A stretch of DNA of 64,000 bases, from contig NZ_CP053538.1 in the NCBI RefSeq assembly GCF_013137895.1, forward strand, positions 2,883,001 to 2,947,000, given 5' to 3'. Each line of letters opens with the position of its first letter. Position 1 is the stretch's first letter. Shown one piece after another: positions 7,850 to 15,567 of this stretch. Both the position numbers and the translations under genes were made by a program. Origin of the DNA: Hymenobacter taeanensis. GTDB lineage: Bacteria > Bacteroidota > Bacteroidia > Cytophagales > Hymenobacteraceae. The notes beneath the pieces are model-generated. The model was not told the origin of the DNA, ran no database searches, and saw nothing but the letters and a program-made list of their open reading frames with translations.

Positions 7850-8896
7850 TTGACTGCTATTTCCCGCAAAAAAATCAACTATACCATTGGGCAGCCTCTG
7901 CGCCAATACCTGCACCAGTACGACCGTGAAACCCGTTTGCCCGTGACGTACGCCGACCTCACGCGCACCGCCGGCAGCTTTCCGTTGCTTGACCGGCAGG
8001 AGCGTGACACGCTCTGGGAAACGGTGTTTTATGAGCCCCAGGCTCTGCGGGAGCTCAGTGAGGGCTTGGCCCAAGTGTATGCTCTGCTGAAAACCGCCGG
8101 CGACTTATCATTCACTGACCACCTGCTGGCCGACCGCATCGACTATTGCCGCTTTGGGAACAGCAACCCGTTTCGGGTGCGCATTGTAAACCAGCTCAAC
8201 GACAACTACGATTATTTTTACGTGAAGCGGGCTGATGCCTCGCGGGTGTATGGCCTGGAGCTGGAGCACTTGCTTTCCCCCAACAGCATGAACTACCTCG
8301 TGCACGGCGATACGCTCATTGAGGAGCACATTGCTGGCATCCCCGGCGACGATTTTATCCGTGACCATCTGCAGCGGCCCCATCTCAACCAGGTGCGTAT
8401 TGCCAAAGAGTTTGTGAAGTTCAATGAGCGCTGCTTTGCGCGCCTGCTAGGTGATATGCGCGCCTATAACTACGTAATTGTTGTGACCCCCGACTTTGAA
8501 GATGAGCAGTACCGGGTGCGGGCCATTGACTTTGATCAGCAGAGCTACGAAGGCAAGAAAACCATGTACATGCCGCAGTATTTCAAAGACAACCGCGCAG
8601 TAGTAATGCTCTGCAGTAAGCTGCTCAAGCCCGAAACCATTCGGCAGTACCAGGCCGAGGAGCGCACCCTCATGGCCCGGCGGGTGCGCTCAGAGCGCTA
8701 CCGCCTCAAGGATCTGATGGATTGCCTGCGCCGCGACGAAATATCGCCCCCGGAAAAGGTGGAGCAGCTCAAGCAGGAGTTGAATAAGCACCACGCCACC
8801 AAGCGCTTTGCTGACTGCCGATGCATGGGCGACGTGGTGCGCCTGAATCTGCAGATCATGCTGGTAGGGCGGGCCGACCGGCGGGTGCAGGTTTAG
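7850..8896 (+). CDS. Kinase-like protein of unknown role, TTG start
   Basis: A 348-residue cytosolic protein with no family name I can give. It carries marks of the protein-kinase/aminoglycoside-phosphotransferase fold: a lysine strand YFYVKRA (K126), a following helix with E137/E139, a catalytic-loop pattern GDMRAYN (D202, N207, the same D to N spacing as in these kinases) and a metal-binding RAIDFDQ (D227/D229). An N-terminal 110 residues and a helical, basic C-terminus (about 270-348) flank this core. The frame is closed by a TAA at 7835 and the first start is TTG at 7850; no ATG lies near. Its stop overlaps the stop of the convergent CinA gene by four bases. Confidence 0.75.
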   Translation: MTAISRKKINYTIGQPLRQYLHQYDRETRLPVTYADLTRTAGSFPLLDRQERDTLWETVFYEPQALRELSEGLAQVYALLKTAGDLSFTDHLLADRIDYCRFGNSNPFRVRIVNQLNDNYDYFYVKRADASRVYGLELEHLLSPNSMNYLVHGDTLIEEHIAGIPGDDFIRDHLQRPHLNQVRIAKEFVKFNERCFARLLGDMRAYNYVIVVTPDFEDEQYRVRAIDFDQQSYEGKKTMYMPQYFKDNRAVVMLCSKLLKPETIRQYQAEERTLMARRVRSERYRLKDLMDCLRRDEISPPEKVEQLKQELNKHHATKRFADCRCMGDVVRLNLQIMLVGRADRRVQV

Positions 8897-9396
8897 GTAG
8901 TGGGCGCTATTTGCTCGCGGTCTAGGAGCTCAGCCAACTTACGGTAGATAAACTCGGTGGCCTGCTGCCGGATAGCATCACTGTTGCCACCAAACTGCTC
9001 CCGGTATTCGTGGGCGTGGCCCTTAAACAAGACGGTCACGAAAACGGTGCCCACGGGCTTGTCAGGGGTTTCTGACTTGCCGGGGCCGCACAAGCCCGTT
9101 ACGGCCACGCAGACATCAGCATGGGGGAGCTGGCGGTGCAGGCCCAGGGCCATTTCATTGGTGGTCTGCTGGCTTTCCGCAGAGTAGGTGGTGAGGGTTG
9201 CTTTCTTCACGCCAAGCAGCTTTTCCTTGGCATCAGTATGATACGTAACCACGGAGCCCAGGAGTACCTCACTCACGCCTTCGGCAGGGGCCAGCTGGGC
9301 AGCGGCTAAACCACACGTACAGCTTTCGGCCAGGGCCAGGGTAAGCTTGTGCTTGATAAAATCTTTGATCAGGACTTCGGGGGTGGTTTTTTTCAT
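8893..9396 (-). CDS. CinA C-terminal-type nicotinamide-nucleotide amidohydrolase
   Basis: Stand-alone CinA C-terminal domain (PncC type), 167 residues, which in the family deamidates nicotinamide mononucleotide in pyridine-nucleotide recycling. Seen here: LALAESCTCGL (E24-S25-C26-T27, where most members read ESCTGG, so C28 is a change), VVTYHTDAKEKLLGV, and AVTGLCGPG where a Gly-Ala/Ile-Gly stretch is usual. FVTVLFKG and the C-terminal helix also fit. The substitutions at two glycine-rich turns suggest reduced or altered activity, but the fold is clear. Tail-to-tail with the kinase-like gene. Confidence 0.85.
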   Translation of the reverse strand: MKKTTPEVLIKDFIKHKLTLALAESCTCGLAAAQLAPAEGVSEVLLGSVVTYHTDAKEKLLGVKKATLTTYSAESQQTTNEMALGLHRQLPHADVCVAVTGLCGPGKSETPDKPVGTVFVTVLFKGHAHEYREQFGGNSDAIRQQATEFIYRKLAELLDREQIAPTT

Positions 9397-9526
9397 AGTC
9401 GGGGAGAGAGCAATGCTGTGGATACGGGGGTGCCTACGGGCAAGGTTGCTACTGTTCTGCTGCTGATTGTAGCTGAATGGCAGGCCTAGGGTAGCGCAGT
9501 ATTGGTCTGGCAGCGCTTGAGTAAAG

Positions 9527-9562
9527 AAAAAGGCCCCACTACCAAAGGGGAGCGGGGCCTTG
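9527..9562 (-). terminator. Terminator of the amidohydrolase gene
   Basis: AAGGCCCC and GGGGCCTT pair around a short loop; on the minus strand the stem is followed by a T-rich run. Confidence 0.8.
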
Positions 9563-9592
9563 TTGCGCCGGACTGGCCAGCAGCCGGTTATT

Positions 9593-10900
9593 TTATTCCT
9601 GCCGATACACGGTGCCCTGCTTCATTACAAAGCGTACGTGCTGCATCACTTTAATATCCTGCACGGGGTCGCCTTCTACGGCCACTACGTCAGCCAGCTT
9701 GCCTGGCTCCAGAGTACCCAGGTTTTCTGACTGGCCTAGCAGCAGGGCCGCATTGGCGGTAGCCGCCCGCAACGCCTGCACGGCGGGCATACCTGCCTCT
9801 ACCATGTACTGAAACTCCAGGGCATTTACGCCATGCCGGAACACCGCCGCGTCGGTCCCGAAGGCAATTTTAACTCCGGCCTTGTACGCCCGCCCAAACG
9901 TGCTCTGCAGCTTAGGCCCGATGCTGATGGCCTTGGGCGTCACAAGGGGCGGGTAGTAGTTCGGAATCTTAGCGGAGTCGGCTACGGACTTGCCAGCAGT
10001 AATAGTGGGCACGTACCAGGTGCCGTGCTTCACCATGAGCTTCATGGTTTCGTCGTCCATGAGGGTGCCGTGCTCAATGCTGGTTACGCCCGCCCTAATA
10101 GCCCGTTTCATGCCCTCGGCCCCGTGCGCGTGGCAGGCTACCTGCAGGCCTAAATCGTGCGCGGTTTCTACAATTGCCCGTATCTCGGCTTCCGTCATTT
10201 GGGCGCTGCTGCCATCTTTCGCCACCGAAAGCACCCCGCCGGTAGAGGCAATTTTGATGAGGTCGGCGCCGCGCTTGTACTGCTCCCTCACCGCCTGGCG
10301 GCACTCGTCGGGGCCGTTGGCTACGCCATCGGCGGGCCCCGGAATGCCCATCAAATCAAGGCGGTACCCATTGGTGGGGTCCATGTGGCCGCCGGTGCCC
10401 GAAATAGCTTTGCCCGCCGTGAAAATACGCGGCCCCACCACCTGGCCTTTGTTGATGGCGTTGCGCAGAGCCAGGTTTACGCCCGTACCGCCCAAATCAC
10501 GCACCGTAGTAAACCCCGAAAGCAGCGTTGTGCGGGCGTGGTCGAGAGAGCCAAAAGCAATGTCGGCGGGGTTGCGAGTGAGCTCCTGCAGCTGATTGTC
10601 TTTGCTGGTTTCGCTCTCCAGGTGCACGTGGCAGTCAATGAGGCCGGGCAGTACAGTCCGGGTTTTCAGGTCTATGACCTTATCAGTAGAGCCCGTGGGA
10701 GTAGTGTAGCCCTTGTCAACCGCTATAATCCGGCCCTTCTCCACTACCAACGTCATTTCGGTTTGGGCGCGGTCCTGGCGCATGTCCAGCAGCCGGCCGC
10801 AGTGCAGGTAGGTTTTTTGGGCCCAGACCGGCGAGGCAGCGCCAAGCAGGGCACCGGTCATGAGAAAAGCTGCAAACGAGCGGAGTAGGGGTGAGGTCAT
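9593..10900 (-). CDS. Exported metal-dependent amidohydrolase (imidazolonepropionase/prolidase-like)
   Basis: A 435-residue periplasmic TIM-barrel hydrolase. A signal peptide (to about AQ at 27) precedes the small beta-sandwich and the barrel. Metal-site residues are visible: HVH at 91-93 (GLIDCHVHLES), K216 (LIKIAST), H257 and H259 (ACHAHG), H277 (SIEHG) and D350 (FGTDA). The C-terminal ENLGTLEPGKLADVV closes the amidohydrolase sandwich. Relatives act on Xaa-Pro dipeptides, ochratoxin-like amides or imidazolonepropionate; the exact substrate here is unknown. Start is the ATG at 10900; a TTG twelve bases farther up is possible but weaker. Confidence 0.9.
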   Translation of the reverse strand: MTSPLLRSFAAFLMTGALLGAASPVWAQKTYLHCGRLLDMRQDRAQTEMTLVVEKGRIIAVDKGYTTPTGSTDKVIDLKTRTVLPGLIDCHVHLESETSKDNQLQELTRNPADIAFGSLDHARTTLLSGFTTVRDLGGTGVNLALRNAINKGQVVGPRIFTAGKAISGTGGHMDPTNGYRLDLMGIPGPADGVANGPDECRQAVREQYKRGADLIKIASTGGVLSVAKDGSSAQMTEAEIRAIVETAHDLGLQVACHAHGAEGMKRAIRAGVTSIEHGTLMDDETMKLMVKHGTWYVPTITAGKSVADSAKIPNYYPPLVTPKAISIGPKLQSTFGRAYKAGVKIAFGTDAAVFRHGVNALEFQYMVEAGMPAVQALRAATANAALLLGQSENLGTLEPGKLADVVAVEGDPVQDIKVMQHVRFVMKQGTVYRQE

Positions 10901-11047
10901 AGAAAAGAGCAAGACAATGGGTGAGAGTTGGGAGCCGGAAGATACATCGTAAATAAATGCTGCATGCAGCCTAAAATTGCCGGAATCCGTATCTTCCCAC
11001 CCGGCTCTGCCGTTCCTGCTCTCAACTCATATACTCAGACTAACTAC

Positions 11048-11308
11048 ATGGCTACCTCCGCCGAATTTGAAGCCGCTGCCCAGCGCGCCCAACAGCTCCC
11101 TACCAAGCCCTCTAACACGGTATTGTTGCAGCTTTACGCCTTATACAAGCAGGCCAGCGAAGGCGACGTATCCGGCGACCGGCCCGGTGGGTTTGATTTC
11201 AAAGCCATTGCCAAGTACGATGCCTGGGCTTCCCTAAAAGGTAAGTCTCAGGACGATGCCCGCCAGGAGTACGTAGGCCTGGTTGACTCTCTGTTTCAGG
11301 GCGCCTAA
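11048..11308 (+). CDS. Acyl-CoA-binding protein (ACBP)
   Basis: An 86-residue four-helix protein that binds long-chain acyl-CoA in the cytosol. The family signature is present: LLQLYALYKQASEGDV, then RPGGFDFKAIAKYDAW and KGKSQDDARQEYVGLV. Length is exactly that of single-domain ACBPs. The ATG at 11048 is the right start because the earlier in-frame codons extend outside the domain. Likely a single-gene unit with a strong hairpin behind it. Confidence 0.93.
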   Translation: MATSAEFEAAAQRAQQLPTKPSNTVLLQLYALYKQASEGDVSGDRPGGFDFKAIAKYDAWASLKGKSQDDARQEYVGLVDSLFQGA

Positions 11309-11348
11309 CGCCACAATATAGGTAGCGCGCGGGTAGCTCAAGCTGCCC

Positions 11349-11403
11349 GTAAAAGTACAACAGCCCGCTTCCGGTTGCCGGAAGCGGGCTGTTGTGCTTT
11401 TAC
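11349..11403. terminator. 26-bp bidirectional terminator
   Basis: Two 26-base arms (GTAAAAG at the outside, CTTCCGG next to the TTG loop) pair with one wobble. It serves both the ACBP gene and the convergent CDGSH gene. Confidence 0.9.
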
Positions 11404-11410
11404 CACTGGC

Positions 11411-11689
11411 CTAGCCGAGCGGCTGTCCGCCGGCGTCGGGAGCGGTAGGAGGAGCAACGGGCTTAGGCGCTGCGGGAGCCGGCAGGTCAAACGCCTTGGC
11501 ATCGTGTTCAAAATGCCCTTTATGGGAGCCGTCACAGAAAGGCTTGTTGGAGGAAAGGCCGCAGCGGCAAATGCTGATACGCTCGCGGCCGCCGAGGCCG
11601 TAAGCCTGGCCTTGCGCATCTACGAGTTCGAAATCGGTGCCCTCTACGCGGAGGGAGCCATTGCTAAGGACGGTGATTTTAGTGGCCAT
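11411..11689 (-). CDS. CDGSH-type iron-sulfur protein
   Basis: A 92-residue protein that should carry a redox-active 2Fe-2S cluster. The single CDGSH motif reads CRCGLSSNKPFCDGSH with ligands C41, C43, C52 and H56, the classical three-Cys one-His set. The N-terminal 38 residues form a small beta part; the tail is Ala/Pro-rich and probably disordered. No membrane anchor is present, so it is soluble. Partner and pathway are unknown. Confidence 0.92.
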   Translation of the reverse strand: MATKITVLSNGSLRVEGTDFELVDAQGQAYGLGGRERISICRCGLSSNKPFCDGSHKGHFEHDAKAFDLPAPAAPKPVAPPTAPDAGGQPLG

Positions 11690-11848
11690 ATGGTGAAGTT
11701 GTGAGGAGTGAAATTATGAGGGGGGATGAGGTAGCAGGAGCAAAGATAGAGGCCGGCTCTGGCGCCGCTGTGGGTTGTACTCACTTTGCGTAAGCCAATT
11801 GAGTGGCAACGGCACCATTCTACCGGCTCTCTGCGGCACTACCTGCGC

Positions 11849-12364
11849 TTAGCGCAGCTCTTTGCGCATTACGTAGTCGTTCATCCAGTAGGGGCCAATC
11901 GGAATATCTTCCTCGTGGTGGCGCTGGAACCCCTGGCGTTCATAAAAGGCCAGGGCGGGGTTGTGGCGGTTAACGTTCAGTTCCAGCACTAGGCCGCCTG
12001 CTTGCCGCACGGCTTCTTCAACGGCCCTGATCAGCAGCTGCCCAAAGCCCCGGCCCTGGTGCGAGGGCAGAATGTAAATTTTGTTGAGGTGATATGTCCC
12101 GGCTTCAGCCTTGGCGGAGTAAGAGGCGAAGCCGCCCGGCTGGCCATCCTCCAGCAGCAGCAGAAACTGGTGACCCTGCTCCGTCATCTGCCGCTCCAGG
12201 GAGGCGGGCGTGTAGATAACGCGGTACATATAGTCTATCTGCTCCTTAGATATGATAAACCGGTACGTGGGCTCCCAGGTGGCTTCGGCCAGCTCAATTA
12301 TAGTAGGAATATCGGCCAGAGTAGCCGGATGAATGATAACGGAAGCGGTGGCAGAAACTGACAT
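11849..12364 (-). CDS. GNAT family N-acetyltransferase
   Basis: A 171-residue acetyltransferase using acetyl-CoA. The GNAT core is clear: strand 4 with YHLNKIYILPSHQGRGFGQ, where QGRGFG is the acetyl-CoA pyrophosphate loop, then VLELNVNRHNPALAFYERQGF (motif B). The acceptor substrate is not evident. The start is the ATG at 12364; a TTG nine bases up is in frame. It is divergent from the secreted protein at 12510. Confidence 0.9.
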   Translation of the reverse strand: MSVSATASVIIHPATLADIPTIIELAEATWEPTYRFIISKEQIDYMYRVIYTPASLERQMTEQGHQFLLLLEDGQPGGFASYSAKAEAGTYHLNKIYILPSHQGRGFGQLLIRAVEEAVRQAGGLVLELNVNRHNPALAFYERQGFQRHHEEDIPIGPYWMNDYVMRKELR

Positions 12365-12509
12365 AGCGAGCAAAAAACGGCATTATTTCGCGCAAAACCG
12401 AACCCAAACGAAAGGTTGGCTCGTTTTTGGGACAGAAATGCCAGCTACAGTATACGGGGCAGTTTACCTCAACCGTTATTTCCCGTTCGCTCACGCATTC
12501 TCCCGTCTT

Positions 12510-13160
12510 ATGAAAAAACTTCCGCTAGTCTTAGCTACCAGTCTGCTTTCCCTTACGGCAGCAGTAGCGCAAAATTCGCCTTCTGCTTCCCGCCCCAAGG
12601 TGAGCACTACCACGGCCGTGCAACGCGACTTAGACGTGTTCAGCGACTGGGTAAACGATAAAATAGACCGTGCCGCCGCGGATATCCGCCGCGAAAAGCC
12701 CCGGCTCAATGCTGAGTTTGAGCGCCAGAGCAAGCGTATTGACCGGGCCGTAGACAGCCTCACTGTGGAAGGCAAGCGGGAGTACGAAACCCAAAAAGTG
12801 CGCTATAAAAACTGGTCGACCAAGCAGGATAGCCTCGACCGGGTGGCCCGTAGGCCCGAAACGTCGGCTCAGGCGCAACGCCGCTTGTTGGGCGAGGAGG
12901 TCGTAATCAGCCGGGCGCGGGCCACGGAGCTACCTGACCTGTACTTCCGGCTGGTAGAAACCATGCGCGACAAAAGAAAGAACTGGACTTCTGCTGACTG
13001 GAGTGCCGCCAGTGCCGTGCTCAGCAACCTGAATGCCCGCTATGAGCAGGTGCGCACCGACTTGCCCATTGAAGAGCGCTTGCGCATTCGTACTCTGCAG
13101 GGCGAGTTCCGGACGTTGGAGAAAGCCCGCAATGTGAAGGACGCCATCAACGAACAGTAA
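12510..13160 (+). CDS. Secreted helical protein of unknown function
   Basis: The first ATG followed by a good signal peptide is at 12510 (MKKLPLVLATSLLSLTAAVAQ), giving 216 residues. The mature part is rich in Arg, Glu, Asp and Ala with heptad-like spacing, so it is likely long helices or a coiled coil. I do not recognise the family. The open frame extends upstream without a plausible start. Located in the periplasm or beyond; monocistronic with its own terminator. Confidence 0.75.
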   Translation: MKKLPLVLATSLLSLTAAVAQNSPSASRPKVSTTTAVQRDLDVFSDWVNDKIDRAAADIRREKPRLNAEFERQSKRIDRAVDSLTVEGKREYETQKVRYKNWSTKQDSLDRVARRPETSAQAQRRLLGEEVVISRARATELPDLYFRLVETMRDKRKNWTSADWSAASAVLSNLNARYEQVRTDLPIEERLRIRTLQGEFRTLEKARNVKDAINEQ

Positions 13161-13192
13161 CAAGAGCGTCACTTAGTTGTGGTTCTAGGCCA

Positions 13193-13227
13193 AATCGGCG
13201 GCTGCTCTCAGAGGGTAGCCGCCGATT
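13193..13227 (+). terminator. Hairpin terminator
   Basis: AATCGGCGGCT (13193-13203) pairs perfectly with AGCCGCCGATT (13217-13227), followed by a T-rich stretch. Confidence 0.8.
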
Positions 13228-13258
13228 CTATTTTCCGACCGGCGCTAGGCCACTCTCG

Positions 13259-13729
13259 CTAGGCCTGAGCGGCAAACCCCCTACCGGGATTGGGGTTAAA
13301 ATGCGCGTAGTCACACAGCCACTTGTAAGCGGAGGGAACATCAAAAAATAGTTTTATGGGGAGGTAAGACGCCACCCGCTCCGAGAATTTCCTGCTGGCA
13401 TAATGGCTGCTGGCATCGGGGCTGAACACGTAGGCCACTGCGCGCAAACCATTGGACAAAGCCTGCGGCAGCCAGTCAAATTCCAGCCATTCCATGCACT
13501 CAGCCCAGTCGCCGGTGGCATTGGTTTTATCATTAAGCAGCAGGCTTACACTCATTCGGTGCTGGGCTTCTAGAAACTGCTGGGCCACAAACACTACCTC
13601 ACGGCTGGTAATATTGCCGAACCATTGAACCTGTAGTAATTCTTGGGCGGCCGCGTAATATAGTTCTGCTAAGCGCGTGCCATGCTCATCAAACAGGGAG
13701 CCTATATGGTATTGTTGATAGCGATACAT
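13259..13729 (-). CDS. Hypothetical protein, STAS/SpoIIAA-like pattern, 156 aa
   Basis: Cytosolic, no signal or membrane segment. The order of blocks (LLLNDKTNATGDWAE, WLPQALSNGLRAVAYVFSPD, PIKLFFDVPSAYKWL) resembles small Bacteroidota proteins with a SpoIIAA/STAS-like fold, which bind partners or lipids, but I cannot assign this firmly. The last dozen residues are Gly/Ala-rich. It stands alone between two plus-strand genes. Confidence 0.65.
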   Translation of the reverse strand: MYRYQQYHIGSLFDEHGTRLAELYYAAAQELLQVQWFGNITSREVVFVAQQFLEAQHRMSVSLLLNDKTNATGDWAECMEWLEFDWLPQALSNGLRAVAYVFSPDASSHYASRKFSERVASYLPIKLFFDVPSAYKWLCDYAHFNPNPGRGFAAQA

Positions 13730-13841
13730 AGCACTGAGTTGGTTGTGGTAGGATAGGTAGGCGCGGGGCAGAACTCTAATATATAGTTTATTAGTAGAAA
13801 TCTGCTATTAGAATAGGGGTGCGGGTTCAGGTTGGTTCCGT

Positions 13842-13849
13842 TACTTTTG
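13842..13849 (+). promoter_or_regulatory. Possible -7 box for the nucleoside kinase gene
   Basis: TACTTTTG fits the Bacteroidota TAnnTTTG -7 element and lies 47 bp before the ATG. I see no good -33 element at the usual distance, so this is weak. Confidence 0.35.
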
Positions 13850-13896
13850 TAGCCTAACGCAACTCCTTATTTCTCGCATTCTCCCCCGCTTCGCTC

Positions 13897-14520
13897 ATGC
13901 ACATTGCAATCGTCGGCAACATCGGGGCCGGCAAAACTACGCTGGCCAATAAACTGGCGCACCATTTCAACTGGGAGGTATTTCTGGAAGATGTAGACCA
14001 CAATCCTTACCTGAAGGATTTCTACGACGATATGCCCCGCTGGGCGTTTCACCTGCAGGTGTACTTCCTCAACAGCCGTTTCCGCCAAACCCAGCACATC
14101 AAAAAGCTGCAAAGCGCCAGCAAAGGAGTAATTCAGGACCGCACCATCTACGAAGACGCCCACATCTTCGCGGCCAACCTGCACCAGTCTACCCTAATGT
14201 CGGAGCGGGATTATCAGAACTATCTAGGCCTGTTTGAGTCGATGATTAGCATGGTAGATCCGCCGGATCTGCTACTCTACCTGCGCGCCGACCTGCCCAA
14301 GCTAGTGCAGCAGATTGAGCGCCGCAACCGCGACTACGAGAATAATATCAAGATTGAGTACCTCAAGAACCTCAATGAGCACTATGAGCACTGGATCAGC
14401 AACTACAAGCACGGCCGGCTGCTCATTGTAGACGTCAACAACCTCGACTACGTGCACAACCCCGAGGACTTAAGCGTCATCATCGATAAAATCAACAGCA
14501 CTCTCTTCGGGCTCTTTTAA
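13897..14520 (+). CDS. Deoxynucleoside kinase
   Basis: Phosphorylates deoxynucleosides in the salvage route to dNTPs. The 207 residues show the P-loop GNIGAGKTT at 7-15, FLEDVD at 30-35, the DRTIYED block (D81, R82, family DRS/DRT motif) and a LID with ERRNRDYE (141-148). Length matches the bacterial dGK/dAK/dCK-like family; which deoxynucleoside is preferred cannot be read directly. Stand-alone gene followed by a composite repeat holding its terminator. Confidence 0.93.
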   Translation: MHIAIVGNIGAGKTTLANKLAHHFNWEVFLEDVDHNPYLKDFYDDMPRWAFHLQVYFLNSRFRQTQHIKKLQSASKGVIQDRTIYEDAHIFAANLHQSTLMSERDYQNYLGLFESMISMVDPPDLLLYLRADLPKLVQQIERRNRDYENNIKIEYLKNLNEHYEHWISNYKHGRLLIVDVNNLDYVHNPEDLSVIIDKINSTLFGLF

Positions 14521-14568
14521 CGGTGAAGTGGTGAGGTGGTGATTAAGCGAGTTGATGACTGGGTAAAG

Positions 14569-14762
14569 TGTCATTGCAAGGAGGCGCGACGAAGCGCCTA
14601 TCGAACAGCGCAGCTACTTCTTTCTTGACTCTCTATTATCTCTGATTCATTCAAAAGCCCTTACCTCCTGCGTGGAGGTAAGGGCTTTTCAAGTTTCTGG
14701 GCTTATCACTGCGGAAAGAAGGAGTAACTACGCTGTCCGGCGGGCGCCTCCTTGCAATGACA
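14569..14762. repeat. Inverted pair of dispersed repeat units flanking a terminator
   Basis: TGTCATTGCAAGGAGGCGC at 14569-14587 is repeated in inverse at 14744-14762. The similarity continues inward: the left unit has CAGCGCAGCTACTTCTTTC and the right, read in reverse, CAGCGTAGTTACTCCTTC. Between them lies a separate 16-bp terminator hairpin. Units of this style with TGTCAT ends also occur at 27562 and 62492. Confidence 0.8.
14650..14690. terminator. Bidirectional terminator inside the repeat element
   Basis: AAAAGCCCTTACCTCC (14653-14668) and its perfect complement (14674-14689) with a 5-base loop. It ends the kinase gene on the plus strand and the DUF2461 gene on the minus strand. Confidence 0.88.
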
Positions 14763-14797
14763 GAGCCGCTAGGCCACTTCATCTACACATTTCTCCG

Positions 14798-15469
14798 CTA
14801 CTCCACTTGCATGGCTTCATTCAGGAAATGCACAAAAGGTTGGGCGGCCTGCCAGGCGGCTAGCACCCGGGCTAGGAAGTCTGGCCGGAGCACTTCTTTA
14901 TCGGAGAAGGATTGCCACACAAAGAAGCTCTTAAGCCGCAGCCACTCAATATCGGGGTCGGTGCGGTCGTAGCCTTTGGGAGCAGTTTTAAGTGTCTGCG
15001 TCATGTCTAGGCCACTTGGGAAATGGTGTAGCAGCTCTGGGTTTTGGCGTAGGGCGTGAAACTCAGCAGGGTTATAATGAATTTCCTGCCTGATGCGGGC
15101 AAGTTGCTCAGCTTCAGGCTGCCAGCGGCCGGCGCCCACATACGTCTCGCCGCCAGGCTGCAGCGCCACAAAGTAACCGGCCCACTGGCTGTGGCGCCCA
15201 CCCCGCTTAATGCCGGCGCCCATATGACGCTTATAGGGCTCATCACTCTGCTGAAACCGGTCATTCTTGTTGATCCGGAACATTACCTCCTGAGGGGTAA
15301 GGCCCAGCAAATCGGGCTCCAGCTGCTGAAGCCCCTTTATTAGTTCTGCCACAAAGGCGGTGTAGTCGGCGCGGGCACGGTGGTACTCAGCGCGGTGCAC
15401 ATCCATCCAGGCTTTACTATTGTTGTCGGCCAAATCACGCAGGAAGGATAAAATAAAAGCCCGTTGCAT
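14798..15469 (-). CDS. DUF2461 family protein
   Basis: Matches the DUF2461/TIGR02453 pattern: FLRDLADNNSKAWMDVHRAEY at the N-terminus, then MFRINKNDRFQQSDEPYKRHMGAG and GYFVALQPGGETYVGAGRW. This is a widespread cytosolic family with no proven activity. The ATG at 15469 gives 223 residues starting at the domain edge; a longer upstream frame would cross the neighbouring terminator. Monocistronic. Confidence 0.88.
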   Translation of the reverse strand: MQRAFILSFLRDLADNNSKAWMDVHRAEYHRARADYTAFVAELIKGLQQLEPDLLGLTPQEVMFRINKNDRFQQSDEPYKRHMGAGIKRGGRHSQWAGYFVALQPGGETYVGAGRWQPEAEQLARIRQEIHYNPAEFHALRQNPELLHHFPSGLDMTQTLKTAPKGYDRTDPDIEWLRLKSFFVWQSFSDKEVLRPDFLARVLAAWQAAQPFVHFLNEAMQVE

Positions 15470-15501
15470 ACAGACGAAGTAAGGAGAACGTGAGGGTAAA
15501 A

Positions 15502-15540
15502 CCAAAAATGCCCCGCACCGGGTTAGCGGTACGGGGCACA
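15502..15540 (-). terminator. Terminator of the DUF547 gene
   Basis: TGCCCCG and CGGGGCA pair with an internal ACCG/CGGT stem; on the minus strand it is followed by a T run (ATTTTTGG). Confidence 0.8.
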
Positions 15541-15567
15541 AGAGGATGAGGTTAACAGGAACGGCAC

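Noticed and set aside
10157..10888. 243-codon open frame opposite the amidohydrolase
   Set aside because: The minus-strand gene has all metal-site motifs, so the opposite frame is a shadow.
14569..14762. CRISPR array considered for the repeated TGTCAT units
   Set aside because: There are only two units, in opposite orientation and diverged, without spacers or cas genes.
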